NCBI GenBank assembly: GCA_023430825.1
Contig: JAEYYL010000088.1
Coordinates: forward strand, 1 to 30,289
DNA length: 30,289 nucleotides
Origin: Verrucomicrobiota bacterium
GTDB lineage: Bacteria; Verrucomicrobiota; Verrucomicrobiia; Opitutales; Opitutaceae
Direction of reading: 5' to 3'
The position numbers and the translations under genes are program-made. A model generated the notes under the pieces. That model was not told where the DNA came from. It did no database searches and was given only the letters and a program-made list of their open reading frames with translations. Below are positions 8,586 through 17,277 of the stretch, piece after piece; positions within the stretch are counted from its first letter, which is position 1, and each line of letters starts with the position of its first letter.

Positions 8586-10742
8586 TCACACGGAAACGGC
8601 GACGACGACGCGCGTCCCCTGCCCCGGCGCGCTTTTGATTTCCACGGTGCCGCCGAGGAGCTCGGCGCGCTCCTTGATTCCGACCAGGCCAAAATTGCGG
8701 CGTCCCGGGTTGGGCGGCGCGCCGTTGGCAAAGCCCACGCCGTCGTCCTTGACGCCGAGGCGCACAGTGCGTCCGTCGAACGCCAGCTCGACACCGATCC
8801 GCGTGGGCCGGGCGTGTTTGCTCGCGTTCATGATGGCCTCCTGCCCGATCCGCAAAAGGTTGTTTTCCACGACGGGCGGCAGGCGGCGCGTGGTGCCCTC
8901 GACGCGGATGTCGGCGATCACCCCCGTGCCTTCGGTGGTTTGCTTGAGGATGCTTTCCAGCGCCTGCGCGAGATCGCCGCGCTCGAGGATCTGCGAGCGC
9001 ATGTTCCAGATCGTGTCGCGCGCCTCGGCGAGCGCAGCGCGCGCGAGCTGGTGCGCCGCGGCGAGATGTTGGCGCGCGGGGGCCGTGAGCTCGCCCGCCC
9101 GCGTGCGCACCAGCTCCAATTGCACCGAGATCGCCCCGAGGCTCTGCGACAACGTATCGTGGATCTCGCGCGCGACGCGGTTTCGCTCGCTGAGAATCGC
9201 GGTGAACTCCGCTTCCGCCATCGCCCGCCGGTGGTCCTGATCGCGGAGCCGTCGACGCAGCGCGAGCATGACGATCGCGACCGCGCCGAGGACCAGCACG
9301 AGCAATCCCGAGATCATCCACCCGACCCGCTCGGCGTTCCACCACGGCGGCGCCTGGATCACCTGCACGTCGGCCGGCGAGCGCAGCAAAAGCTGAAACG
9401 AACGCGGCTCCCACAGCCCGCCGAGCGGGCCGGCTTCGTCTGTGATCACCGAGCAGATGCCGGACACCTCCACGAGGCTGCCCGGCAGCCAGTCCGCCGG
9501 CGCCGGCGTGTTCTCCGGCAGATGTAATTGCGCGCGGATCGAGGTGTGATGCCAGTCGAGCGTCAGCGCCACGCTGTCGGGAAAGCGCCGGAGCTCCACG
9601 AGCCGCGCCCCGAGCTGGATCAGGTCGGCATCCTTGCGCAGCGCGCTGGAGACATCGGTCAACCGATGCGGCACGGGCGGCGGGTGGTAGGAGCGTTTCT
9701 GATACACCGCGTCCTCGAGCACGGCGCTGTAACCGCCGCGCGCGGGGAACCCGGCGACATCCACCTCGTCGCCGATCTGCAATGGCGTGTCCTGCGTGGT
9801 CTCCACCCGCAGGCTGTGGTCGCGATCGCGAATCCAGAGCACGGCGCCGGGTTGATAATGCGTCACGACGCCGCGCACGTGCACGCGATGGCCGTGCTTG
9901 TGCGTGAGTTTCTCAAAACGAAGCAGGCTGGCGACCGGGCGCGGCTCGCCGCTGAAAGGGAGCTCGGGCGGCGGCTTCTCCATCACCACCTGGACGCCAT
10001 TCGGCACCTGGACGAACGGACGCACGAACTGCCGGTTGCGGTTGTGCAGGTTGAAGCACAGCCCGCGCAACCGGATCACGGCGTCCACATAATCCTCGGG
10101 ATTGAACTCCCCACAGACCTGCGCGCTGAGCCGCGTGTTGCCCGACGCGAGCGTGAGGATGACCTTCGGCGTTTCCGACTGCGCCACCACCGCCGAATCC
10201 GGGACCGCGTAGCGCGTGCCCGGCGGCGGCGATCCGTTGTCGCTCGGCGACTTCGGTTCGACGCTGCGCACGATTCCCGAAACCTCGATCCACTTGGCGT
10301 CCATGTGACCGGCGCCCAATTCGTCGAGCGAGACGCGCACGGGTTCGGGAATCGGCGCCACCCCGACCTTGGTCGCCGTGCGGGCCACAACGTAGGGCGC
10401 GAATCCGCCGGGATCGGTCACGCCGTCGATCTCGAGCAGGTCGCCGCGTTTCAGCGTTGCGACCAGATCCGCCGGGCCCTGGACGTAAATTCCCTCCGTT
10501 TCGTCCTGGATCACAAAGGCGATGCCCTCGGGATCGGCCTCGCCCATGAAGATCCCGCGCAACCGCACCGGCAGCGCGGCGCCCGCCTCCTCTTCCGTCA
10601 ACGCGCGCACCTGCGCGGCCGTGGTCAGGGTCGCATCGCGCGGTTGCGCCGCGTTCGACCCGCTCGCCGCGCCAAATGCCAGCAAGGCAGCCAGCCACGC
10701 AGCGGAGCGGGGCGGAAATCGCAACCGGAGAGGAGAAATCAT
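8586..10742 (-). CDS. Sensor histidine kinase (HisKA_3 type) with OB-fold-like periplasmic region
   Basis: A membrane sensor kinase, 718 residues from ATG 10742; the 28 residues encoded further upstream look non-coding, while MISPLRLRFPPRSAAWLAAL starts a signal-like segment. Residues about 35-465 are predicted periplasmic. They contain repeated stretches with OB-fold spacing (VRLRGIFM..FVIQDETEGIYV..GDLLEIDG, about 58-107; again near 150-255, 285-350 and 375-460). One transmembrane helix follows (about 474-495). The cytoplasmic part has the phospho-acceptor His in REIHDTLSQSLG (about H528) and a HATPase_c domain with GQEAIMNASKHA and VKDDGVGF. The regulator gene follows 145 bp downstream. 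The signal is unknown; an extracellular glycan or breakdown product is plausible from the surrounding genes. Confidence 0.92.
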   Translation of the reverse strand: MISPLRLRFPPRSAAWLAALLAFGAASGSNAAQPRDATLTTAAQVRALTEEEAGAALPVRLRGIFMGEADPEGIAFVIQDETEGIYVQGPADLVATLKRGDLLEIDGVTDPGGFAPYVVARTATKVGVAPIPEPVRVSLDELGAGHMDAKWIEVSGIVRSVEPKSPSDNGSPPPGTRYAVPDSAVVAQSETPKVILTLASGNTRLSAQVCGEFNPEDYVDAVIRLRGLCFNLHNRNRQFVRPFVQVPNGVQVVMEKPPPELPFSGEPRPVASLLRFEKLTHKHGHRVHVRGVVTHYQPGAVLWIRDRDHSLRVETTQDTPLQIGDEVDVAGFPARGGYSAVLEDAVYQKRSYHPPPVPHRLTDVSSALRKDADLIQLGARLVELRRFPDSVALTLDWHHTSIRAQLHLPENTPAPADWLPGSLVEVSGICSVITDEAGPLGGLWEPRSFQLLLRSPADVQVIQAPPWWNAERVGWMISGLLVLVLGAVAIVMLALRRRLRDQDHRRAMAEAEFTAILSERNRVAREIHDTLSQSLGAISVQLELVRTRAGELTAPARQHLAAAHQLARAALAEARDTIWNMRSQILERGDLAQALESILKQTTEGTGVIADIRVEGTTRRLPPVVENNLLRIGQEAIMNASKHARPTRIGVELAFDGRTVRLGVKDDGVGFANGAPPNPGRRNFGLVGIKERAELLGGTVEIKSAPGQGTRVVVAVSV

Positions 10743-10832
10743 CGCGTTGTTACGTCGAAGCGAGACGATGGGCCCGCAACGTGGACTGGCAATGCCCCGG
10801 TGCAGGCGGCAGGTCGCACGCCCCAACGAAAA

Positions 10833-10858
10833 GAAGCCCGACGCGGACGTCGGGCTTC
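10833..10858 (-). terminator. Rho-independent terminator of the TonB-receptor gene
   Basis: A perfect 11-bp stem, GAAGCCCGACG (10833-10843) with CGTCGGGCTTC (10848-10858), around a 4-base loop. Read on the minus strand it is followed by TTTTCG. It lies 15 bp past the stop of the receptor gene and separates it from the sensor kinase gene downstream. Confidence 0.85.
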
Positions 10859-10872
10859 ACGTTTCGCGGCGC

Positions 10873-13800
10873 TCAGAACCGGATCGAGTTGGTGAGCATC
10901 CAGGTCGTGCGACTCGGAATGCGCACCTGGGCGATGGTGCCGTCCGGATTCGCCAGGATCGGAATCAGCTCCTCGTCGGCGAACAGATCGCGAACGTTCA
11001 GCTGCACGCTCCAGGTGTATTTTCGACCGAGCTTGCGCTCGTAGCCGACCCACGCGTCGTAATTGGTTTCAGCGGGTCCGTAGATCGGCCGCGTGACGTC
11101 GGTCACCCAGATGTTGGCGTCGGAATTATAGGCCGGGTAATAGCCGATCGCCGTCTTGTCCTGCCAGCGAACGGCGCCGCCGACATTGACGTTCTTGAGC
11201 ACCCCGCCGAGGAAGGTGTAATTCGTCACGAAGTTGAGGCGCCAGCGGCGCAGTTCGCTCACCGACACGCCCTCGCCCGAGATCGCATTCACATACGGGC
11301 CGTAAACGTCCTGCATCATGCGGCCACCGAACGTGTCCTGCTCCGATGAATACGTGGTGTTGCCGCCCCAGTGGCGGATGTCGGAGAAGCCGTCGATCGT
11401 CCAGTAGTTCAACTGGCTCGGCCCGCCGGGATTGTTGTTGTAGCCTTCGAACCAGAGATCGCGGTTCTCGGCGACGAACGGCGCCCAATCCGGCAGGATG
11501 TTGCTGCGCACGGCCTTGATTTCGGCGGCGTTGAGCGTGAGCCGCCAGTTCGGCAGCGGGTTGGCGGTGAGCTCGATCTCGACGCCCTCGGACACGAGGT
11601 CGTTGGTCAGCTTTTGTCCGGCCGGCGGGCTCTCGCCCCAGATGCGGTAATCGTCGCCGGTGATTTTTTCGAACTGCTCGGCCGCGACCCAGGTCGGGTT
11701 GAGCGGGCGGAACCACTCGGCGTCGGTGCGGGCGGCGAACCAGGCGCGGCGATACTCGACTTCATCCGCGGTGAGCGGCGGAGCGAGATAGGCGAGATTC
11801 GTGTTGGGATTGATGGTGCCCTCGGCGACGTAGTTGCCCGAGCCGGCGACCGCGGCGCTGCGGATGCGCAGCGGCTGGCTGGTGAGCGTGCTCATCTGGT
11901 CGCGCCAGTTCGCCGGCAGCGGCTGGCTGGCAACGGCGGCGTCGTAGGAGCTGCCGAAGAACCACTTGTTGACGAGCGCTTCAGGCGTGACCTGCGCGCC
12001 GTCCGCGCTCCAGGAGCCCCACGCTTCCTGCGCCAGGGCATTCATCGTGCGCGCGATGCCGGCCTTGGCCCAGAACGTCGACGGGCCGCGGTTGAGCGTC
12101 GTGTTCTTCTGCAGCGTTTCGAACCAGTTCACGCGCAGCGAAAGTTTGTTGTCGAGCGCGGTGATGAGCACGCCGTAGTCCTTCGTTTCGCCGGAGGGCG
12201 CGGGGAACTGGTTGCCGTTGATGTCGCGGCCGACTTCGGACGGACGGAAGCTGTTCGAATCGTTGTAGGTGAAACTCAGGCCGAGTCCGCGGGGCAGGCG
12301 CGGCGCGCCGAACAGCTCGAGGAGTTCGTTGGCGTGCAGCACAGCGCCCCAGCTGCGGCGCTGCTCGTCGGCCTTCAGCGGCGTGACATTCGAGTAGTTC
12401 CAGTTCGGGCTGTAGGGCAGCACGGCGTTGAACGGATCGCGGACGAGTGCGGCGGGTTTATCCCAGCGCTCGTATTTGTCCTGGCGCCAGCCGAACAGCG
12501 GCACGAGCGCGCCGTTCAGCAGTTTGCCCTGCCAGACGAACGCGGTGGAGTCCGTGGTGTCGTGGCCCTGCCCCGCGCCGGTGTAGAGGTCGGAGAGGTT
12601 GTCGTGCCAGTTCAGGAGGTTGAGGTTGGAGTTGTGCCAGCTCGTGGAGTTGTTGTTGTAAACGAGCGTGTTTTGGGAGGAGGCAGGCGTGTGATTCGAC
12701 GTGACGCCGTGGATCGCCGAAGCGGGGATCGCGGCGAAATTCGCCACGTTCTGCAGATTGTCGCCGATGTAGTGCAGGCCCCACCACGCCTGGTGATTGG
12801 AGGAGTTCAGCAGCGGCACGCCGTAGGTGGCCGCGTCCCAGGCGTAGAGATTGAAGTCGCGGCTGAAGTTCTCGTATTTCTGGCTGGAGACGATGCCGGT
12901 GAACGTCTGCTCGCCGAAGATTTTGCTGAGGAAGTGATCCTCCCCGAGGTGATCGGCGAGCGCGAATTTGTAGTAACCGGTGACGCGCCAGGATTCGCGA
13001 TCTTCCTGGGCGATGCGACCGGCGCTCGGGCTGACGATGTAGGGGCGGCCGACGTCGGGATTGGCCGAGTTGTCGCGCAGCGTGGCGTTCACATCGACGC
13101 TGACGCGGTTCGAATTGATCGTGTTGGCGAAGCCCGACTCGTAGTTTTCGCGGTAGTAAGCGGCGTTGAAACCGAGCCGGCCGTCGAAATAGGTCTGCGT
13201 GAAGGACGCGTCGATGTTGTCGAATTTATTCCACTCGCCCTTGTTCGGACCGGCCATGGTGCGGTCGACAAACGCGAGCGGGCCATCGAGGATCATCTGC
13301 GTGGGCCAGAGCGCGGCGCCGAAGCCGCCGAAGGCGCGGCCCGTCGTGCTTTGATAGTCGCTGATGAGCTCCGAGACGATCGGGTTGCCGGAGAAGAACG
13401 CGGCGGTGTTGCGGTTCCACGGCCCGGTGCCGCCTTCGTCGTAGTTCGGATTCGTCACGCCGCTGAGTCCGCCCCACGGCGAACCGTCGCGCTGGCGATA
13501 GGCGTCGAGCCGCCCGTTGCCGATCGCGGTGCCGTTGGGGTTCTGGTAAATCGTCGCCGGCGAGCTGTTCCACCAGTCGCGGCCGGGAGCGCCGGCAAAG
13601 TAGTGCGACAGCTCGCGGTGCTGCGTGCCATCCGGTTCCTGGGGGATGCCGTTGCTCGTCAGCGGATCATACATCAGATATTTGTTCAGCGGCCCGAACC
13701 AGTTCGTGATGAAATCCGCGGCGGTCGTGGCGATGGGACGGTTGCCGCGGATCGTGCCCTTCTCGCCCTTGAGATCGAACTGCGTGAACACGCTGCGGGC

Positions 13801-14577
13801 GAGCTTCGGCTGCCAGCGCAGCGCGGCGTAGAGCCGCTTGTCGTGATTGAAGGTGAAGTCCTGCCGGTATTGGGCTTCGTCGTTCACGCCGGCGACCCGC
13901 AGGCCGAGCTGGTCCTTGAGCAGCGGCACGTTCACGTCGAACACCTCGCGATGCGAGCCGTAGCTGCCGACCCGAAGCTGCGCCTCGCCTTCGAGCTGTT
14001 GGAGATTCGGGTCCTTGAGCGTGTTGTTGATGATGCCCGCGGGGCTGCCGAGGCCGAAGAGGATCGAGTTCGGCCCGCGCTGGATGTCGATGCGCGCGGT
14101 GTTGTAGGCGTCCATCGGGATGCTCGTGACGAAAAAATTGCGCGTGAGGTCCGCGGTGTTGAGGCCGCGCACGCGCGTGCCGCTCTGCGGGTTGGCGAGC
14201 ATCTGGTTGCGGTAGGCATTGTCGTCCGCATTGCCGCCGTAGAAGTTGCCGCCGATGCCCGAGACTTCCGTGCTGGTCGTGTAAACGAGCACGTCGCGCA
14301 GGTTCGTGGAACCGGTGTCCTGGAGAAACTCGGGGGTCACGACGGTGATCGCCGAAGCGACATCGCGCAGCTGCGTGTTGAGACGCGATCCGGCGAGCGA
14401 CGAGGTGGCGGCGTAACCGTTGTCCTCGGTGCTGACCACTTCGAACGGCGAAAGCCGAACGATCTCGTCGCCGCTTTCGTCGGTTTCGCTGGGCGTCGTC
14501 GTCTGGGCGAACGAAACGGGTGCCGCGCACGCCAGCAGGAGTGCGAGAAGTATCCGGTGTGGGGTAGTCGCTTTCAT
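10873..14577 (-). CDS. TonB-dependent outer-membrane receptor (large, SusD-less type)
   Basis: A 1234-residue TonB-dependent transporter, far longer than the usual 700-900 residues but normal for Verrucomicrobia. Residues 1-24 form a Sec signal peptide ending AFAQ-like (VSFAQ). A short linker carries DEIVRLSPFEVVST (38-50), a motif typical of these receptors and a candidate TonB box. The plug domain follows (SRLNTQLRDVASAITVVTPEFL, given in part as RDVASAITVVTPEFLQDTG; then IDIQRGPNSILFGLGSPAGIIN near 165-185, shown as RGPNSILFGLGSPAGIIN). The rest is the beta-barrel, ending in the aromatic NSIRF that outer-membrane insertion needs. No SusD gene is adjacent. It likely imports an oligosaccharide acted on by the neighbouring GH35; the ligand is inferred from context. 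A siderophore receptor is less likely given the neighbours. Confidence 0.93.
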   Translation of the reverse strand: MKATTPHRILLALLLACAAPVSFAQTTTPSETDESGDEIVRLSPFEVVSTEDNGYAATSSLAGSRLNTQLRDVASAITVVTPEFLQDTGSTNLRDVLVYTTSTEVSGIGGNFYGGNADDNAYRNQMLANPQSGTRVRGLNTADLTRNFFVTSIPMDAYNTARIDIQRGPNSILFGLGSPAGIINNTLKDPNLQQLEGEAQLRVGSYGSHREVFDVNVPLLKDQLGLRVAGVNDEAQYRQDFTFNHDKRLYAALRWQPKLARSVFTQFDLKGEKGTIRGNRPIATTAADFITNWFGPLNKYLMYDPLTSNGIPQEPDGTQHRELSHYFAGAPGRDWWNSSPATIYQNPNGTAIGNGRLDAYRQRDGSPWGGLSGVTNPNYDEGGTGPWNRNTAAFFSGNPIVSELISDYQSTTGRAFGGFGAALWPTQMILDGPLAFVDRTMAGPNKGEWNKFDNIDASFTQTYFDGRLGFNAAYYRENYESGFANTINSNRVSVDVNATLRDNSANPDVGRPYIVSPSAGRIAQEDRESWRVTGYYKFALADHLGEDHFLSKIFGEQTFTGIVSSQKYENFSRDFNLYAWDAATYGVPLLNSSNHQAWWGLHYIGDNLQNVANFAAIPASAIHGVTSNHTPASSQNTLVYNNNSTSWHNSNLNLLNWHDNLSDLYTGAGQGHDTTDSTAFVWQGKLLNGALVPLFGWRQDKYERWDKPAALVRDPFNAVLPYSPNWNYSNVTPLKADEQRRSWGAVLHANELLELFGAPRLPRGLGLSFTYNDSNSFRPSEVGRDINGNQFPAPSGETKDYGVLITALDNKLSLRVNWFETLQKNTTLNRGPSTFWAKAGIARTMNALAQEAWGSWSADGAQVTPEALVNKWFFGSSYDAAVASQPLPANWRDQMSTLTSQPLRIRSAAVAGSGNYVAEGTINPNTNLAYLAPPLTADEVEYRRAWFAARTDAEWFRPLNPTWVAAEQFEKITGDDYRIWGESPPAGQKLTNDLVSEGVEIELTANPLPNWRLTLNAAEIKAVRSNILPDWAPFVAENRDLWFEGYNNNPGGPSQLNYWTIDGFSDIRHWGGNTTYSSEQDTFGGRMMQDVYGPYVNAISGEGVSVSELRRWRLNFVTNYTFLGGVLKNVNVGGAVRWQDKTAIGYYPAYNSDANIWVTDVTRPIYGPAETNYDAWVGYERKLGRKYTWSVQLNVRDLFADEELIPILANPDGTIAQVRIPSRTTWMLTNSIRF

Positions 14578-14965
14578 GTGTAGTTAGTCTGTCGGGTTGG
14601 GTGCCGAAAAAACGATGCGCTCGAACCGTGGCGCCAGCGAGGGGTTGAGCGACGGAGTGCCGATGATCCAGAGTTTTCGACCGGGGGTAGATGCGGCCAA
14701 GGGAAGGTAACGTGACCATGCTAGCGCATGGCCGCCACCTCCCGCTATCACCTGTTTGGGTGAATCTTTTCGCCCGCTCGCCCTCGCCTCCCCCAGCGAT
14801 GATCGCCCGCCGGCCTTGCCGGCTCGAGCCGTTGCGCCGCGCGCCTCCCGCGGCGCACGGTGCAGTCCCGCCACGTCCGTCGCCTTCGTTTCCCCGCGCG
14901 TAAAGTCTCCCGTCCACGGAGCGGCGGCACGAACGACCGGCGCGCCCCGCTCCCTGCCGGCACCG
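14578..14965. other. Non-coding region upstream of the TonB-receptor gene
   Basis: A 388-bp gap between the start of the receptor gene and the 3' end of the SRPBCC gene, both minus strand. It should hold the receptor promoter, but I see no convincing -35/-10 pair. Structures seen: CCATGC-TAGC-GCATGG (14716-14731), TCACC/GGTGA around a TGTTTG core (about 14748-14763), GCCGGC-ctt-GCCGGC (14809-14823) and a 9-bp stem TGCGCCGCG/CGCGGCGCA (14833-14857). The last two could end SRPBCC transcription; the first two could be operators. Confidence 0.4.
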
Positions 14966-15421
14966 TCACCCGTTCGGGATGTCCGGCTCCACCAACATCG
15001 CGAGCTGCACCAGCGATTCCTGCCAGCCAAGGTAACACATCTCCGCCGGGATCGCCGCGGGCACGCCTTCCTGCACGACACTCAACTCGGTGCCGCACAT
15101 CACCTTTTTCAACGCGACCGTCACCTTCATCTCTCCCGGCAGATTGGGATCGTCGAACGTGTCGGTGTAAACCAGCCGTTCGCCCGGCACGAGTTCGAGA
15201 TAACGTCCACCGAAGGAGTGCGACGCCCCGGTGCCGAAGTTCGTGAACGCCATCTTGAACGTGCCGCCAACCTTCGCTTCGAGATGCGAGATCTTGCCGA
15301 GGAAGCCGTTCGGCGGGAGCCAGCGGCACATGGCGTCGGCCTCGAGGAACGCGCGATAGACTTTTTCGGGCGTCGAACGAAGGACGCGGTGCAGGCGGAT
15401 GGTGTGGGAGGCAGGGGACAT
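14966..15421 (-). CDS. SRPBCC / AHSA1-family protein
   Basis: A 151-residue soluble protein of the START/Bet v1-like superfamily (Activator of Hsp90 ATPase homologue 1-like). It opens with HTIRLHRVLRSTPEKVYRAF followed by ADAMCRWLPPNGF, the usual N-terminal strand-helix pattern of this family, and has LEAKVGGTFKMAF and a C-terminal helix GWQESLVQLAMLVE. The ATG at 15421 begins the family-like sequence directly; longer upstream reading frames are GC-rich artefacts. These proteins bind hydrophobic ligands or act with ArsR regulators; the role here is unknown. It diverges from the transporter gene to its right. The length matches the family. Confidence 0.88.
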   Translation of the reverse strand: MSPASHTIRLHRVLRSTPEKVYRAFLEADAMCRWLPPNGFLGKISHLEAKVGGTFKMAFTNFGTGASHSFGGRYLELVPGERLVYTDTFDDPNLPGEMKVTVALKKVMCGTELSVVQEGVPAAIPAEMCYLGWQESLVQLAMLVEPDIPNG

Positions 15422-15595
15422 GATGACTTTTTTCGCGAAGACGGTTGAACGAGGTGATGGGTGCTCACCCTCTCGACGAAGGAGCGCGCCCCGGGCGGAC
15501 ATCGCCACCGTTTTTTCGCCGGCCGCCAGCCTCGCACGCTTCCTCCCCCCTTGCGCTCGCGGACGGCGCCGCCAGCGTTGCGAACCAACGCTTCC

Positions 15596-17149
15596 ATGAG
15601 CACGTCTCCCGCGAACCCGGCCGAGCCGGCCTCCACCGCACAGATCCCGCGCCAGATTCCCTACATCATCGGCAACGAGGGTTGCGAGCGGTTCAGCTTT
15701 TACGGGATGCGCAACATCCTCACGGTGTTCCTCACCACGTCGCTGCTCGCCTATCTGCCGGAGGCCGAGCGCGGCCCGGCCGCGAAGGACGTGTTCCATA
15801 CCTTCGTCATCGGCGTGTATTTTTTCCCGCTGCTCGGCGGGTGGCTCGCCGACCGCTTCTTCGGAAAATACTTCACGATCTTCTGGCTCAGTCTCGTTTA
15901 CTGCGCCGGCCATCTCTGTCTAGCGGTCTTCGAGTCGAACCGCACCGGCTTCTACACCGGACTCCTGCTCATCGCGCTCGGCTCGGGCGGCATCAAGCCG
16001 CTCGTGTCCGCCTTCGTCGGCGATCAGTTCGACCAGTCCAACAAGCATCTCGCGAAGGTCGTCTTCGACGCGTTTTACTGGATCATCAACTTCGGCTCGT
16101 TCTTCGCCTCGCTGCTGATGCCGATCTTCCTGCGCAGCTTCGGGCCGGCCGTTGCCTTCGGCATTCCCGGCGCCCTCATGGGTATCGCCACGCTGATCCT
16201 CTGGCTCGGCCGCAAACGCTACGTCATGGTGCCGCCCACGCCGCCCAACCCGCACTCGTTCCTCCGCGTCGCGCAAACCGCCCTCGCCGCCGGCCGCACC
16301 GGTCGCAACCTCGCCGTCGCGGGCACCATGGTCGCGCTCGGCTCCTTCGCCTTCCTGCCGTCTCTCGGCTTCGTCGTTTGCGCGTGCCTCGCGCTCGTCG
16401 CCCTGCTGGCGTTCGGCGGCATCGGCGTGTGGGTGCAACTCGACCGCGCCCGCGGCACGCATCCCGACGAAGCGGTCGATGGCGTGCGCTCCGTGCTGCA
16501 GGTGCTCGTGCTGTTTTTTCTCGTGACGCCCTTCTGGTCGCTCTTCGACCAGAAGGCTTCGACCTGGGTCCTGCAGGGCAACGCGATGACCATGCCCGCC
16601 TGGTTTCAACCCTCACAAATGCAGGCGCTCAACCCGCTGCTCGTGATGCTGCTGATCCCGTTCAACAATCTCGTCATCTACCCCGCGCTGCGCCGCCGCG
16701 GCTGGGAACCGACTGCACTGCGACGCATGACTGTCGGCATCGCCCTGGCCGGCCTCTCGTGGATCGTCGTCGGCGGCATGCAACTCGTGCTCGATGGCGG
16801 ACAACCGGTTTCCATCGTCTGGCAGGTGCTGCCGTATGCCTTGCTCACGCTCGGCGAGGTGCTCGTCTCCGCGACCGGCCTCGAATTCGCCTACAGCCAG
16901 GCGCCGCAGGCCATGAAGGGACTGTTGATGAGCTTCTGGATGCTCTCGATGACGATCGGCAATCTCTGGGTGCTCATCGTCAACGCCGCCGTGCGCAACG
17001 ACACCGTCACGAACGCCATCGCCTCGACCGGCTTCGGCGTCACCGCGTTTCAGATGTTTTTCTTCGCCGCCTTCGCGTTCGCCTTCGCGCTCGCCTTCGG
17101 CCTCTACGCCCGCCGCTACCGAGTGGTGGATTACTACCGGAAAGCGTGA
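15596..17149 (+). CDS. POT/PTR2-family proton-dependent transporter
   Basis: A 517-residue, multi-spanning inner-membrane transporter of the proton-coupled oligopeptide family (major facilitator superfamily). Family marks: the proton-coupling ExxERF motif in GNEGCERFSFYG (E28, E31, R32) and the PTR2 signature FYWIINFGSFFA near residue 160. About 12-14 hydrophobic helices can be counted. I chose ATG 15596, because the 45 residues encoded upstream in the same frame are Pro/Arg-rich and end just before the family-typical N-terminus. It is expected to import di- or tripeptides with protons; some family members carry other substrates. It is divergent from the SRPBCC gene and convergent with the xylanase gene, so it is probably a single-gene unit. 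Confidence 0.92.
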   Translation: MSTSPANPAEPASTAQIPRQIPYIIGNEGCERFSFYGMRNILTVFLTTSLLAYLPEAERGPAAKDVFHTFVIGVYFFPLLGGWLADRFFGKYFTIFWLSLVYCAGHLCLAVFESNRTGFYTGLLLIALGSGGIKPLVSAFVGDQFDQSNKHLAKVVFDAFYWIINFGSFFASLLMPIFLRSFGPAVAFGIPGALMGIATLILWLGRKRYVMVPPTPPNPHSFLRVAQTALAAGRTGRNLAVAGTMVALGSFAFLPSLGFVVCACLALVALLAFGGIGVWVQLDRARGTHPDEAVDGVRSVLQVLVLFFLVTPFWSLFDQKASTWVLQGNAMTMPAWFQPSQMQALNPLLVMLLIPFNNLVIYPALRRRGWEPTALRRMTVGIALAGLSWIVVGGMQLVLDGGQPVSIVWQVLPYALLTLGEVLVSATGLEFAYSQAPQAMKGLLMSFWMLSMTIGNLWVLIVNAAVRNDTVTNAIASTGFGVTAFQMFFFAAFAFAFALAFGLYARRYRVVDYYRKA

Positions 17150-17168
17150 ACCGTCACTCCGAATATGA

Positions 17169-17261
17169 AACCACGAATGGACAGGAATTCACGCGAATGA
17201 AATGCACCGCTGGCCGAGGCCGAGGATCTCTCTTCAGGTGAATTCCGGTCGATCCGTGGTT
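17169..17261. repeat. Imperfect inverted repeat between convergent genes
   Basis: A 24-base arm at 17169-17192 and its inverted partner at 17238-17261 match at 21 of 24 positions, with a 45-base interior. The left arm and its flank fall into about 10-base units built on ACGAATGG / AGGAATTC / GCGAATGA (17171-17200). This resembles degenerate CACGAATGGACA-type intergenic repeats that I associate with Verrucomicrobia (memory, not checked). Lying between two converging genes, it may also end transcription from both sides. Confidence 0.6.
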
Positions 17262-17277
17262 CACACCACGGGTTCAC

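Noticed and set aside
10833..10858. Possible operator for the sensor kinase gene
   Set aside because: The perfect 11-bp stem with a following T-run directly after the receptor stop fits a terminator better.
11371..14583. A 1070-codon plus-strand frame opposite the TonB receptor
   Set aside because: Antisense shadow of a well-supported receptor gene; composition is Val/Arg/Glu-rich without recognisable motifs.
14584..15081. A minus-strand frame ending in RKLWIIGTPSLNPSLAPRF just upstream of the TonB receptor
   Set aside because: The end looks protein-like, but the first two thirds are Arg/Gly/Ala noise overlapping the SRPBCC gene; no family recognised.
14966..15913. A 315-codon minus-strand version of the SRPBCC gene
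   Set aside because: The added N-terminal part overlaps the start of the transporter gene antisense and is low-complexity; the family sequence begins at 15421.
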